64,000 nucleotides of DNA from Thiotrichaceae bacterium (lineage in GTDB: Bacteria; Pseudomonadota; Gammaproteobacteria; Thiotrichales; Thiotrichaceae), in NCBI GenBank assembly GCA_026991755.1, contig JALXAX010000012.1, forward strand, positions 24,992 to 88,991. Direction: 5' to 3'. The notes under the pieces were generated by a model that was given only the letters and a program-made list of their open reading frames with translations, did not search any database and was not told the origin of the DNA. Both the position numbers and the translations under genes were made by a program. Every line of letters starts with the position of its first letter. Within the stretch, counting starts at the first letter, position 1. Below are positions 17,665-27,282 of this stretch, in pieces.

Positions 17665-19086
17665 ATGACGCCAGATAAACGGATTAAAGAAAGATTAGAG
17701 CGTTTACAAAAACATTTAAAGCAAGAAGCTCCCATTCTTGTAGATGTTGTTGATAGATATCAGCAACTAGATAAAGTGGCTCTGGGTTTAGGGTTAATTG
17801 CCCCTGGTGAGTCCTATGCGACACAAATATCATGGTGGCCGATGATTTCTATTCTCGGTACGTTCTCTGCGGGGAAATCCAGTTTTATTAACTCATTTGT
17901 AGGTTTACCCCTTCAAAAAACGGGTAATCAAGCGGTGGATGATAAATTCACTGTTATTACTTATACCACTGATTCAGAAACTAGAACGCTACCAGGTTTG
18001 GCTTTAGATGGTGATCCACGTTTTCCGTTTTATCAAATTAGTGAAGATATTGAGAAAGTGGCAGCAGGTGAAGGCTCTCGAATAGATAATTATCTGCAAA
18101 TGAAAGTAGCGCCCAGCGATGCCCTTCGTGGAAAAATTCTTATAGACTCTCCAGGCTTTGATGCTGATGAGCAGCGTAAGTCTACTTTACGTATTACCGA
18201 TCATATTATTGAATTATCAGACTTAGTATTAGTACTTTTTGATGCAAGACATCCAGAGCCAGGAGCGATGCAAGATACCTTGGAGCACCTAGTTAAAGGC
18301 GCTCAAAGAAGAAATGATAGTAGTAAGTTCTTGTTTATTTTGAATCAGATTGATACTTCAGCTAAAGAAGATAATCTGGAAGATATCGTAGCCTCTTGGC
18401 AAAAAGCACTAGTACAGCATGGCTTGAGTGCAGGGCGCTTCTATGTGTTGTACAACGAGCACCTAGCGGTACCTGTTGAAGATAAGAATGTGTGGGCACG
18501 GTATGAGTCCAAGCGGGCTGCAGATTATAGCGAGATTACCAGCCGCATGGATGGTATAAGTGTTGAGCGTGTTTATCGTATTATTGGTTCAATGGAGTCC
18601 ATTGCTAATCAGATTGAGCATCAATCTGTGCCGAGATTACAAGCGGCTTTGCAGTCTTGGAGTAAGCGTGTATTAACAGCGGATGGAATTGTATTGGCGA
18701 CTGCTGTTATTGGGTCAGCAATTACATCCGTGATAGCAGGCTATTGGCAAGGTATCACTTTCAATCCTCCTTGGCTTGATACATTAATGTCTAGCAAACC
18801 CCTGCTGTATGGTTTAATAGCTGCTGTTGTGTTGCTGTTGGTGCTAATACATTTTTACTTCAGAAAGCTATTTGCAAAGTCTATTGCTAAGACATTAACG
18901 AGTGATAATGCAGGTGACTTAAAAATTGCTTTCCTAAAAAGCACTTCACCTTTCAGAAGTATCTTTTCCAGTAAGCCAAAAGGTTGGACAAGACGTACTA
19001 GAAAACGCCTTGATGCGCTACGTGATGATACAGACAGATTCGTACAAAAATTGAATGACAAGTTTGCACGGCCTTCTGGTGGCTAG
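17665..19086 (+). CDS. Dynamin-like GTPase with C-terminal membrane hairpin
   Basis: 473 residues. GTPase motifs are clear: G1 GTFSAGKSS at 65-73, a G2-type Thr in FTVITYTT near 96, G3 DSPGFD at 161-166 and G4 NQID at 227-230. Helical regions follow, then two membrane segments (about 338-357 and 377-398) and a basic C-terminal tail (PKGWTRRTRKR). The layout is that of bacterial dynamin-like or YfjP-type membrane GTPases that act on membranes. It closes the seven-gene cluster and has its own ribosome site AAGGA. Presence of a membrane hairpin rather than a paddle is a difference from classical BDLPs. Confidence 0.82.
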   Translation: MTPDKRIKERLERLQKHLKQEAPILVDVVDRYQQLDKVALGLGLIAPGESYATQISWWPMISILGTFSAGKSSFINSFVGLPLQKTGNQAVDDKFTVITYTTDSETRTLPGLALDGDPRFPFYQISEDIEKVAAGEGSRIDNYLQMKVAPSDALRGKILIDSPGFDADEQRKSTLRITDHIIELSDLVLVLFDARHPEPGAMQDTLEHLVKGAQRRNDSSKFLFILNQIDTSAKEDNLEDIVASWQKALVQHGLSAGRFYVLYNEHLAVPVEDKNVWARYESKRAADYSEITSRMDGISVERVYRIIGSMESIANQIEHQSVPRLQAALQSWSKRVLTADGIVLATAVIGSAITSVIAGYWQGITFNPPWLDTLMSSKPLLYGLIAAVVLLLVLIHFYFRKLFAKSIAKTLTSDNAGDLKIAFLKSTSPFRSIFSSKPKGWTRRTRKRLDALRDDTDRFVQKLNDKFARPSGG

Positions 19087-19260
19087 TTAAAGCCTCTGAG
19101 CACCTAGGAAAATCATAATGAGAAGTCTCTGTTGAGCGATAGTGCAAAACAGTTGATTTGGCAGCATGCGCTTCTCTAAAGTACTTTCAAGTTTCTTGCA
19201 TTATTTTGCATCCACTAATACTCAGGAACAATAACGAGCTCTATCTAAGCCTAAATCTAA

Positions 19261-19470
19261 TAGATCTTTGCACGGAAAGATATGACGGATAAAGCAAGCT
19301 TAATAATTGAGTTGACCGTTTTGATAAAACGGCAAGCTCACTAAAAAAATGACTTGAATTCCCTCTATTGCTGCAAGAAATTCGGCCAATAGGTTTGCTA
19401 TTCCTCCTTTTTTAGCATAAATAGTGAAAATTATGCTCATTTTTCTCTCACCATCCTTTCATGCAAGGAT
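19261..19470. mobile_element. Family B element, long type, degraded
   Basis: Starts GATCTTTGCACGGAAAGAT and ends CATCCTTTCATGCAAGG. It includes the extra hairpin CCGTTTTGATAAAACGG that only the longer version (also at 42333) carries. The outer ends have lost the full GAGACC/GGTCTC match. Confidence 0.7.
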
Positions 19471-19503
19471 GGTGAGAGTAGTATAATGAACTTCACCTAT
19501 CCA

Positions 19504-19669
19504 AAGGAATCTCTGAACAAGTCATGTATCATTTTTCTGAGGCTATAATTTGCTAGCTTTTCGCTATAAAAGTGACCAATAGCTACGGCTATTGCTAACT
19601 TTTCTGTCAAAAACCTGACAAATTCTATCTCACAAGAAATTCCGATCAGACTTATTCAGAGACTCCTAA
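19504..19669. repeat. Family A inverted-repeat element upstream of the GFA gene
   Basis: AAAGGAATCTCTGAACAAGTC at the left and GACTTATTCAGAGACTCCT at the right are inverted copies. The centre holds CCAATAGCTACGGCTATTG. It ends 17 bases before the start codon of the next gene. Confidence 0.7.
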
Positions 19670-19686
19670 AAAGAATGGAGTATCGA

Positions 19687-20127
19687 ATGTCTGAAAAAAA
19701 CTTTGCAACAGGCCAATGTTTATGTGGCGCTGTGAAATATACGGTAGCCTCAGCCCCCTTTCGCATGGGGCAATGCCACTGTGATGATTGCAGAAGGTCA
19801 ACAGGTACGGGACACGCTTCTAATGCCTTTTTTAAGAAAAGTGATGTGAATACAGAGGGTGATACTAGTAGTTATGGTGCTGTAACAGATACAGGGTCAA
19901 TTATTACGCGTCATTTTTGTCCAAACTGTGGTAGTCGTCTTTGGGGTACTAATAACGCAGTAGATGATGTTATAGCTATTGCAGTGGGATCATTAGATGA
20001 TAGCTCATGGTTTAAAGCAGATGCTATTGTCTATAGTAAAAGAAAGCCTAAGTGGGATTGTATGGATGAAAGTATTCCTACTTTTGATGAAATGCCACCT
20101 ATGCCGTCAAATACACCTAAACAGTAA
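19687..20127 (+). CDS. GFA (CENP-V/GFA domain) family protein
   Basis: 146 residues from ATG 19687, preceded by GGAG. The frame extends to 19675, but the inner ATG has the better spacing. Zinc-binding Cys motifs of the GFA fold are seen: GQCLCGAVKY (about 9-18), GQCHCDDCRRSTGTG (about 28-42) and HFCPNCGSRLWG (about 76-87). Family members include glutathione-dependent formaldehyde-activating enzymes, but most act on unknown thiol adducts, so a substrate is not assigned. It stands alone between mobile repeats and rne. Confidence 0.85.
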   Translation: MSEKNFATGQCLCGAVKYTVASAPFRMGQCHCDDCRRSTGTGHASNAFFKKSDVNTEGDTSSYGAVTDTGSIITRHFCPNCGSRLWGTNNAVDDVIAIAVGSLDDSSWFKADAIVYSKRKPKWDCMDESIPTFDEMPPMPSNTPKQ

Positions 20128-20244
20128 TAATGGGTTGTTGTAGCTAATCTGGAGTGTTTTATTATCTTTGGTGCTATCCAAAATAACTTATAGTGGTTTC
20201 TGAAAAAATAGTTTATTGGTTAGTGAGAAAACTAACATGTGTAT

Positions 20245-20273
20245 TTACAACAGCCTTGTAGCGGCTGTTGTAA
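20245..20273. terminator. Possible bidirectional terminator hairpin
   Basis: TACAACAGCC and GGCTGTTGTA form a perfect 10-bp stem with a 7-base loop, between the convergent GFA gene and rne. Neither side has a strong T-tract, so it may act with Rho or as an RNA 3' end stabiliser. Confidence 0.45.
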
Positions 20274-20295
20274 TATTCTGAAAGTTAGGTAAATA

Positions 20296-23200
20296 TTAAT
20301 CCTCATTGGATGCAGGTGAATCACTGTCCATAACCACTTTTTTCAGTGGAGTGCGAGTTGACTTAGTAGTAGGTTTTTTAGTATTGCCTGAAGCAACTTT
20401 CACTGTCTTAGACTTTGTTTCTGACTTTATTTTGTCAGTTTTTTGAGTTGTAGTGCTTGAAAGCTTTTCACTAGAAGACGGCTTCTTTGCTTCTGGTTTT
20501 GCTTTAGAGGGCGCAGACTCAGTCTTAACCTTTTTAGCTGTGGTTGGTTTTTTCTTAGAACCAATATTTTGATTTTCTTTTTTTTCTACTGTCTTTTTTA
20601 CCGTAGGCTTTTTAACTTTCTTAGTTTCAGCATTTGTTGTGCTTCTTTCTTTGTTGGTCGTCTTATTTGTAGCACTTTTAGCTGATGCTTTCTTAGTGGC
20701 CAGCTTGGCTGCCTTAGTTTTTGTGGGTGCTTTCGTGTCCACCTTAGTATCTGTCGATGCAGCCTGTACTTTGCTTTTACTAGCAGCTTTGGTTGTATCA
20801 GGCTTATTTTTAACGGGTTTAGTGACCGTTTTCCGTGGTTGTTTTGTGGTATCTGTTGATGAGCTTTTGCTAGTTTCTTTAGTGCTATTTTTTACAGTAT
20901 CCGTTTTCACAGTTTTGGAAGATTTCTGCTTAACAACTTTAGGCTTATTATCTTGAGTTTGTTTTGTGTTGTTGCTTGTGGTTGTTTTCGTTGCTTCTGT
21001 ATCACTACTAGATTTTGCAGAGTCCGTTTTAGGCTTATTAGTTTTGGTCACAGGTTTTCTTTTAACAGGTGAGCCAGGTCTAGGGATCTTGATTTCAATA
21101 GGTGTCATATCCATTTCATCAAGATTGTTCTTCATGACATCAATCTGATTGCTATTCGTGTTGCTGTTTTGTTGTTTGTTATTGCGGGTATTTCGACGGT
21201 TACGATTCTGGTATTGATTTCTGCGATTATTGCGAGCAGGTCTATTCTGGTTAGAGTTTGTATTGTCCTGAGTGTATTGCGGGTTGTTAGCAGTTGTGTC
21301 AGCGCTGGCTTTATTATCAGGCTTATTCTCTCCAGGTTTATTGACAACGGATTTGTTATCAGCAGTTCTGTTTTGGGCTTTGTTAGGCCTGTTATTTTGC
21401 TTGTTCTGATTTTTATTCTGAGTAGCAGGCTTTCTCCTGTTTTGGTTGGGATTTGTAGCCTTCTTTGCAGTGTTCTGAGCTGTATTTTGAGCCGCCTTCT
21501 GGTTTCTGTTATTACCTTGATTTTGCTTTCGTGTATTACCTTGTTTGTGGTTTTGTTGCTTATTTCCAGATTGATTATTGTTGTTGTTGCGATTGTTATT
21601 TTGTCTTCTGTTGTTCTGATTGCCTTGGTTATTAGCAGGTCTACGTCTTTGCTGAGGCTTACGTCTATTAGTGTTCTGTGATGTCTTTGCTTTCTTTGTT
21701 ACCGGTTCTTTAACGGGCTTATTTTTAGCAGGTGCATCATCGTTGGGCTTATCTTCTGCGCCGAATAGTGAGGTGAAGACACGACTTATAAACCCTTTCT
21801 TAGTGGGGGCTTTATTAGTGTCGGTATTAGTATGGGTATCGGCACGGGGAGATGCTGTTTTAGCAGGCTTCTCATGATGTGAGGGCACGGGGACAGGAAT
21901 GTCAGGCATGACTTGCTTAACAGCAGGTTGTTCAACTTTAGCAACAACCGTCTGCTCTGTTGATTTAGTGGCCTCGTCTTCATCTGCTTGAGCGATATGC
22001 TCATAGCTTGAAAGCGTTTCAAATTTGCCATCCTGAGACCTAACTCTTTGGATGTCATAATGCGGAGTATCCATGTGAGGATTCGGCAATATAACAATAT
22101 TTATCTTATGGCGAGTTTGTAGCTTGGTAATTGCATCACGCTTCTCGTTAAGAAGGAAGCTAGCGACCTGTATTGGCACTTGAGCGGTTACTTGATGTGT
22201 CATGTGCTTCATGGCTTCATCTTGAATGAGGCGTAAGATAGAGAGTGCTAAAGACTCAACACTTCGGAATGAACCGTGACCACTACAGCGAGGACAAACG
22301 ATTTGGCTAGCATCACCCAATGAAGGGCGTAAACGCTGGCGTGACATTTCTAACAAGCCGAAACGTGAGATGCGTCCAATTTGTACACGAGCACGGTCAA
22401 TTTTTAAATTATCACGAAGTCGTTTTTCAACGGCACGCTGGTTCTTATTCGGCATCATATCGATGAAATCAATCACCACTAGGCCACCTAAATCACGTAA
22501 GCGTAATTGACGAGCAACCTCATCAGCCGCTTCAAGGTTGGTGTTATAAGCGGTCTCTTCTATATCGCCACCTTTGGTAGCGCGTGCCGAGTTTACGTCT
22601 ATCGAAATGAGTGCTTCAGTGTGGTCGATAACAATCGCGCCACCCGACTGCAATGTTACTTCACGTTGGAATGCTGATTCAATTTGATGCTCAACCTGAT
22701 AGCGACTAAACAGGGTGACATTTCTATCGGAATAGTGCTTTAACTTAGATAAGTTGTGAGGCATAACCGCTTTCACAAACTCACGGGCTTGATTATAAAT
22801 AGCTTCTTTATCGAAGATAATCTCGCCAATATCAGGGCGAAAATAATCACGTAGCGTTCGAATGATTAGGTTGCTTTCTTGATAAAGCAGAGTAGGTGCA
22901 GGGTGGTTCTTATGAGCGAACTGGATAGCTTTCCATAGCATTTTTAAGTAATCCAAGTCCCATGATAGCTCTTCCAGTTCACGACCTAAACCAGCCGTAC
23001 GAACAATCGCACCACCATTTTCAATATCGAGTTCTTTTAGAATTTGCTTAATACGGTGACGGTCTTCACCTTCAATTCTTCGGGATACCCCACCCGCACG
23101 AGGGTTGTTGGGCATTAATACCAGAAAACGCCCTGCTAAACTGATAAATGTGGTTAAGCTTGCACCCTTGTTACCACGTTCTTCTTTTTCTACTTGTATT

Positions 23201-23502
23201 AAGACCTCTTGACCTTCTTTAAGTACATCCTTTATAGAAGGGCGACCCTTAATCTCTTTGGTCGAACTCCAGTATTCTTTAGAGACCTCCTTGAAAGGTA
23301 AAAAGCCGTGACGTTCTGCGCCATAGTTGACGAAAGCGGCATTAAGGCTGGGCTCAACGCGTGTAATCGTGCCTTTATAGATGTTCGATTTTTTCTGTAC
23401 TTGATTGGTATGTTCGATATCTAGGTCGTAAAGGTACTGCCCATCAACCATTGCAACCCGTATTTCTTCTTGTTCGGTTGCGTTTATAAGTATTCTTTTC
23501 AT
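20296..23502 (-). CDS. rne: Ribonuclease E
   Basis: 1068 residues; ATG preceded by AGGA. The N-terminal half is a standard RNase E/G catalytic part: start MKRILINA, S1 domain at about 38-120 ([20 protein letters not shown]), DNase I-like catalytic core with [17 protein letters not shown] (about 295-312) and VVIDFIDM (about 345), and the Zn-link CPRCSGHG (about 408). From about residue 500 the protein is disordered: a very Asn/Gln/Arg-rich block (about 620-800), then a Lys/Thr/Ser-rich block. In relatives this half scaffolds the degradosome and binds RNA and membrane. The catalytic half is ordinary; the Asn/Gln-rich tail is strongly biased. rluC is divergent, as in many gammaproteobacteria. 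Confidence 0.95.
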   Translation of the reverse strand: MKRILINATEQEEIRVAMVDGQYLYDLDIEHTNQVQKKSNIYKGTITRVEPSLNAAFVNYGAERHGFLPFKEVSKEYWSSTKEIKGRPSIKDVLKEGQEVLIQVEKEERGNKGASLTTFISLAGRFLVLMPNNPRAGGVSRRIEGEDRHRIKQILKELDIENGGAIVRTAGLGRELEELSWDLDYLKMLWKAIQFAHKNHPAPTLLYQESNLIIRTLRDYFRPDIGEIIFDKEAIYNQAREFVKAVMPHNLSKLKHYSDRNVTLFSRYQVEHQIESAFQREVTLQSGGAIVIDHTEALISIDVNSARATKGGDIEETAYNTNLEAADEVARQLRLRDLGGLVVIDFIDMMPNKNQRAVEKRLRDNLKIDRARVQIGRISRFGLLEMSRQRLRPSLGDASQIVCPRCSGHGSFRSVESLALSILRLIQDEAMKHMTHQVTAQVPIQVASFLLNEKRDAITKLQTRHKINIVILPNPHMDTPHYDIQRVRSQDGKFETLSSYEHIAQADEDEATKSTEQTVVAKVEQPAVKQVMPDIPVPVPSHHEKPAKTASPRADTHTNTDTNKAPTKKGFISRVFTSLFGAEDKPNDDAPAKNKPVKEPVTKKAKTSQNTNRRKPQQRRRPANNQGNQNNRRQNNNRNNNNNQSGNKQQNHKQGNTRKQNQGNNRNQKAAQNTAQNTAKKATNPNQNRRKPATQNKNQNKQNNRPNKAQNRTADNKSVVNKPGENKPDNKASADTTANNPQYTQDNTNSNQNRPARNNRRNQYQNRNRRNTRNNKQQNSNTNSNQIDVMKNNLDEMDMTPIEIKIPRPGSPVKRKPVTKTNKPKTDSAKSSSDTEATKTTTSNNTKQTQDNKPKVVKQKSSKTVKTDTVKNSTKETSKSSSTDTTKQPRKTVTKPVKNKPDTTKAASKSKVQAASTDTKVDTKAPTKTKAAKLATKKASAKSATNKTTNKERSTTNAETKKVKKPTVKKTVEKKENQNIGSKKKPTTAKKVKTESAPSKAKPEAKKPSSSEKLSSTTTQKTDKIKSETKSKTVKVASGNTKKPTTKSTRTPLKKVVMDSDSPASNED

Positions 23503-24343
23503 TGACTATTATCCTGTCTGTATAGTCGGATCAGTGATCCAGTCAACAATATGGGTGCGTTTCTTCACTTATTAAACAGTGTGAAGCGACTTCTAGACAG
23601 ATAAGAAAGAGTGCGCCAGAAATGGCGAGTAGCAGGATAAGAGAGAATGATGGTTAGGTATAGGTCATAGCTATATTGCATAGGATATAGCGCGTACTTA
23701 AGTTGTAGTACGTTTCGGTGACGTGTTTAAAATACTCAAATTAATCAAAACATTATCTCGGTTTAATTTATTCCGTTGACTTACTTTCTCGAAATCTAGC
23801 GGGTGTGCCAAGAGTGAAGTAGTCATGTCTTCAAATGAGGCTAATCTTTACAGACTCAACATCAATAAGATTTGAGCATTACTAACTGGAAAGATCTATT
23901 ATTGCCTTTTGGTTTGTAAAAAGAGTACTCAACTCTTTAGGAATATCCTGTTCTTTCTAACGACTAGTCGCCCAATATGTATTGGCTATTAACTATGTCC
24001 TTAAAATATTCTGGTACTAATTGCCATTACGTATTTTATTGTTTTTATGGCAGCCAGAAATGTATGTGTACTCCAAATGGATGGGCAAATAGCTTAGTCA
24101 TTTGGCTTTAAATTTGCCCGAGAGTAACTTCCTAATCAGACAAACTTATATAAAATCATTTATTTGGGTGCTTATAGCACAAACTTGCGCTAGATCAATA
24201 TAATGAACTTTTTATAAGCAACTTCAAATATAACAATTAAGTTAATGAGATTCAATAAATTTTACTTAGTGTTGTTTCGATTTTATAGTAAGTATTTTAT
24301 TAATCTTTGGTTGTTCTAACTAATGTAGCAAAACAGGTATGAT
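23503..24343. other. Long rne/rluC divergent intergenic region
   Basis: 841 bases without a convincing gene. rne mRNAs in relatives have long, structured leaders used for self-regulation, and this region is the place for one. CTTCAC/GTGAAG at about 23563-23587 forms a hairpin about 65 bases upstream of rne. No clear promoter is chosen on either strand. Confidence 0.5.
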
Positions 24344-25336
24344 GTGCTCATGGATGAATCAAACACAACCTTTCAGAAAGTCAGCTTCGTCACGATTACC
24401 GAACAAAGTGATGGCCAAAGAATTGATAATTTTTTGATGAGGGAATTAGACGGTGTGCCTCGCTCATATGTCTACAAAATATTACGCAAAGGTGAAGTGC
24501 GCGTTGATAAGAAGCGTGTAAAACCAAAAAGAAAATTAGCCTTAGGTGAGGTGGTGCGCATCCCGCCTATGCGAATCGAAGAGAAAAGAGATAAAGGTTT
24601 AGCGAGTGATCATTTACTGGCTCAAGTCGAAGCGGCTTTATTGTTAGAAGACGATGATATCATCATCATGAACAAGCCCGCAGGTCTGCCTGTGCATGGC
24701 GGTAGTGGTTTTGCTTTCGGTTTGATTGAGGTCTTTAGACAGCTTCGCCCCAATCTACCCTATGTCGAGTTGGCTCATCGCTTGGATAAGGATACCAGTG
24801 GCCTAATCGTACTCGCTAAAACCCGTCAAGCCTTGCAAGCTTTACATGCTATGTTTAAGAAGGGTGGCATTGATAAGCGCTATCTAACACTAGTCTCAGG
24901 GAAATGGCATGGCGGAGAACGTTGTGTTCAAAATGAGCTGGTTAAAAAGCAAGGCAGCCGAGAAAAAATGCAGGTTTCAGATGGAAGAAGCCCACAAAAT
25001 ATGGGCGAAAAAGCGGGGAAAAAAGCGGAAAGTCTTTTTAAAGCTCGCAAACACTATGAGGGTTTGACGTTAATGGAAGTCAAACTAATGACAGGGAGAA
25101 TGCATCAAATTCGTACACAGTTTGCACATTTAGACATGCCTGTTCTGGGTGATGATCGTTATGGAGATTTCCCTTTAAATCGACATTATAAAAAAACCAT
25201 AGGGTTAAAGCGTTTGTTTTTACACTCTTATTATGTGGATTTCACACTTGAATTCTCAGGTCAGCGCTACCATCTTGAAATACCATTAGCAGATGACCTT
25301 CAACAAGCCCTAGATAAGCATGTTAGCAATACATAG
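24344..25336 (+). CDS. rluC: 23S rRNA pseudouridine synthase RluC
   Basis: About 330 residues from GTG 24344, which has CAGG at good spacing; ATG 24350 is the alternative. An N-terminal S4 RNA-binding domain (GQRIDNFLMRELDGVPRSYVYKILRKGEVRV, about 24-55) is followed by the pseudouridine synthase domain with the catalytic-Asp motif HRLDKDTSGL (about 145-154), plus LMTGRMHQIRTQ and HLDMPVLGD. RluC modifies three uridines of 23S rRNA. It is divergent from rne and followed by a HAD phosphatase gene. Confidence 0.92.
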   Translation: MLMDESNTTFQKVSFVTITEQSDGQRIDNFLMRELDGVPRSYVYKILRKGEVRVDKKRVKPKRKLALGEVVRIPPMRIEEKRDKGLASDHLLAQVEAALLLEDDDIIIMNKPAGLPVHGGSGFAFGLIEVFRQLRPNLPYVELAHRLDKDTSGLIVLAKTRQALQALHAMFKKGGIDKRYLTLVSGKWHGGERCVQNELVKKQGSREKMQVSDGRSPQNMGEKAGKKAESLFKARKHYEGLTLMEVKLMTGRMHQIRTQFAHLDMPVLGDDRYGDFPLNRHYKKTIGLKRLFLHSYYVDFTLEFSGQRYHLEIPLADDLQQALDKHVSNT

Positions 25337-25385
25337 CATGTATCAGGGACACAAGAGACATGACAGGGCGTAATCAGTGACAGTA

Positions 25386-26045
25386 ATGAATAACCAATAC
25401 CAGCTACTCATCTTCGACTGGGATGGCACTTTAATGGATTCTGCTCAGCATATAACCAATTGTATGCGTTCAGCGATTACCCAATTGTCCGCTGAACCAA
25501 GAACAGATGAACAGATTAGAAATATTATCGGTTTGGGTCTAGAAGAAGCGGTGCTAGGCTTATATCCTAAAGCAGATGGTGTATTCATCCAGCAAGTAGC
25601 GACTACTTTTAGAGAGTATTTTTTATATAAAGACAAAACACCTAGTCCACTGTTTGATGGGGCAGGTGATGTACTGGAAAGCCTGAAGCAAGCTGGTTAT
25701 CACTTGGCCATAGCAACAGGGAAGTCACGTCGAGGGCTTGATAAAGTATTGTCCGATACAGGTTTTGGAGATTTCTTTCCCGTTACGCGCTGTGCGGATG
25801 AAACCTTCTCAAAGCCACACCCTCAAATGCTTCATGAGCTACTAACTGACCATGATATGGCGGTAGAAAAAGCTATTATGATTGGTGATAGTGAATACGA
25901 TTTACAAATGGCAAATAACGCGAAAATGGACTCACTAGCAGTGAGTTATGGTGTGCATGATAAACAACGACTATTGAAACAGAACCCTATTGGTTGTGCT
26001 GATAACGTAACAGAAATTCTTAATTGGTTTAGTAGGCTGAATTAA
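25386..26045 (+). CDS. HAD-family phosphatase (phosphoglycolate phosphatase-like)
   Basis: 219 residues from ATG 25386; GTG 25377 is possible. HAD motif I DWDGTLMDS (about 10-18, nucleophile and acid Asp), motif II LAIATGKSRRGL (about 106-117), motif III Lys in SKPHPQML (about 144) and motif IV MIGDSEYDLQMA (about 164-175) are all intact. A helical cap between motifs I and II gives the Gph/PGMB-type layout. The substrate is not clear; genes of this type often follow rluC in gammaproteobacteria. sppA follows 31 bases later. Confidence 0.88.
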   Translation: MNNQYQLLIFDWDGTLMDSAQHITNCMRSAITQLSAEPRTDEQIRNIIGLGLEEAVLGLYPKADGVFIQQVATTFREYFLYKDKTPSPLFDGAGDVLESLKQAGYHLAIATGKSRRGLDKVLSDTGFGDFFPVTRCADETFSKPHPQMLHELLTDHDMAVEKAIMIGDSEYDLQMANNAKMDSLAVSYGVHDKQRLLKQNPIGCADNVTEILNWFSRLN

Positions 26046-26076
26046 GTAATATTTTAAGTAATTAGGTAATAAGACA

Positions 26077-27024
26077 ATGAGCGATGCAGAAAACAGAGCG
26101 ATAGAAGCACTAGAAAAAGTAGCACTTGAAGGCATTACTGAGCAACGACGTGCTAGACGTTGGAGTATCTTTTTTAAAATAGCCTTTCTCGCATGGGGAA
26201 TACTCTTTTTGGTCGGTTTTATAGGCTCAATTGCCACTCAAGGCAAAGCGATGACAACGGCTAGAGAGTTTACCGCTGTCGTAGATGTGAAAGGCGTCAT
26301 AATGGATGGCTCTGATGCGGGCTTTCCCGCCGTTAGTGAAGCACTCAAAGATGCCTTTGAAGATGAAAGAACGAAAGGCGTTGTACTAAGAATCAATAGC
26401 CCAGGTGGCAGTGCTGTTCAATCTGCGATGATTTACGATGAAATTAAACGACTGAAAAAAGACCATAAAGGTATCCCAGTGTATGCCGTTATTCAGGACG
26501 TAGGTGCATCAGGTGGTTATTTTATTGCAGCAGCAGCGGATGAGGTCTATGCAAACCGCTCAAGCATAGTTGGCTCAATTGGTGTTCGTATGGATAGTTA
26601 CGGCGTAGTGGAAGCAGCCAAGAAACTGGGTATCGAAAGTAGGCTAGTCACCGCAGGTGAGCATAAAGCCATACTTGATCCCTTTCAGCCATTATCTGAT
26701 GTTGAACAACAGCATTTAAAAAGCATGTTGGAAAGTACACATGCAGAATTTATTTCATCGGTAAAAGCAGGCCGTGGTGATCGTTTAAAAGATAACCCTG
26801 ATATTTTCAGTGGCCTATTTTGGACAGGCACGGATGCTGAAAAGCTAGGCTTGGTTGATGGTTTTATGACAACAGGTCAAGTAGCTAGAGAGTTAGTAAA
26901 AGCTGAAGAGCTAGTGAGCTTCACCAAAGAAAAGACCTTGTTCGATAAGTTGTCAGGTAAGGTAGGTGCTAGTTTGAGTCAGGTTTTGATGGGGGTTAAA
27001 TTGACGCAGGGATTACAGTACTAG
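26077..27024 (+). CDS. sppA: S49-family signal peptide peptidase SppA
   Basis: 315 residues, the short single-domain form of SppA. It has an N-terminal cytoplasmic stretch, one membrane helix at about 28-50 (FFKIAFLAWGILFLVGFIGSI) and a ClpP-like domain. The catalytic Ser lies in DVGASGGYFIAAAAD (about 144-158) and the catalytic Lys in TAGEHKAILDPF (about 195). NSPGGSAVQS near 107 forms the oxyanion region. It degrades cleaved signal peptides in the membrane. It forms a run with rluC and the HAD gene. Confidence 0.9.
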   Translation: MSDAENRAIEALEKVALEGITEQRRARRWSIFFKIAFLAWGILFLVGFIGSIATQGKAMTTAREFTAVVDVKGVIMDGSDAGFPAVSEALKDAFEDERTKGVVLRINSPGGSAVQSAMIYDEIKRLKKDHKGIPVYAVIQDVGASGGYFIAAAADEVYANRSSIVGSIGVRMDSYGVVEAAKKLGIESRLVTAGEHKAILDPFQPLSDVEQQHLKSMLESTHAEFISSVKAGRGDRLKDNPDIFSGLFWTGTDAEKLGLVDGFMTTGQVARELVKAEELVSFTKEKTLFDKLSGKVGASLSQVLMGVKLTQGLQY

Positions 27025-27065
27025 AAGCAGTTACTGATTACGCTGAGTAGTCGCAGCTTTTAGGG

Positions 27066-27254
27066 TTAACCAATAAGGGTTCTAGTAGGCGTAATATCAA
27101 TAATATTAGCCCCCTGAATAATTTCAACTTCAACCAATTTAGAGTGAATACGTCGAATATTCACTTGGTTTCCCTTCTTTATTTCTTCGCTGCGAAGCTT
27201 CATCACCTGTTCGGTTGATAAGTTTTCGCGGATGATGACGGTTGCTGTGTCCAT
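27066..27254 (-). CDS. Small hypothetical protein downstream of the DEAD-box-like gene
   Basis: 62 residues (starts MDTATVIIRENLS, ends DITPTRTLIG), 28 bases after the stop of the helicase-like gene in the same direction. The composition looks like a folded protein, with alternating beta-type segments NQVNIRRIHSKLVEVEII. No ribosome site is obvious and no family is recognised, so it may be a real small gene or a chance frame. Confidence 0.45.
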   Translation of the reverse strand: MDTATVIIRENLSTEQVMKLRSEEIKKGNQVNIRRIHSKLVEVEIIQGANIIDITPTRTLIG

Positions 27255-27282
27255 AAAGCGTGATCAGTCTGTTTTATTATTG

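Larger units (their letters stand above)
19087..19686. other. Gene-free region with one family B and one family A element
   Basis: About 170 unassigned bases follow the dynamin-like gene. A worn long-type family B copy (19261-19470) and a family A copy (19504-19669) then fill the space up to the next gene. No gene is seen. Confidence 0.6.

Noticed and set aside
20639..21877. Several hydrophobic frames opposite the rne tail
   Set aside because: They are mirror frames of the Lys/Thr/Asn-rich coding region and have no ribosome sites or family matches.
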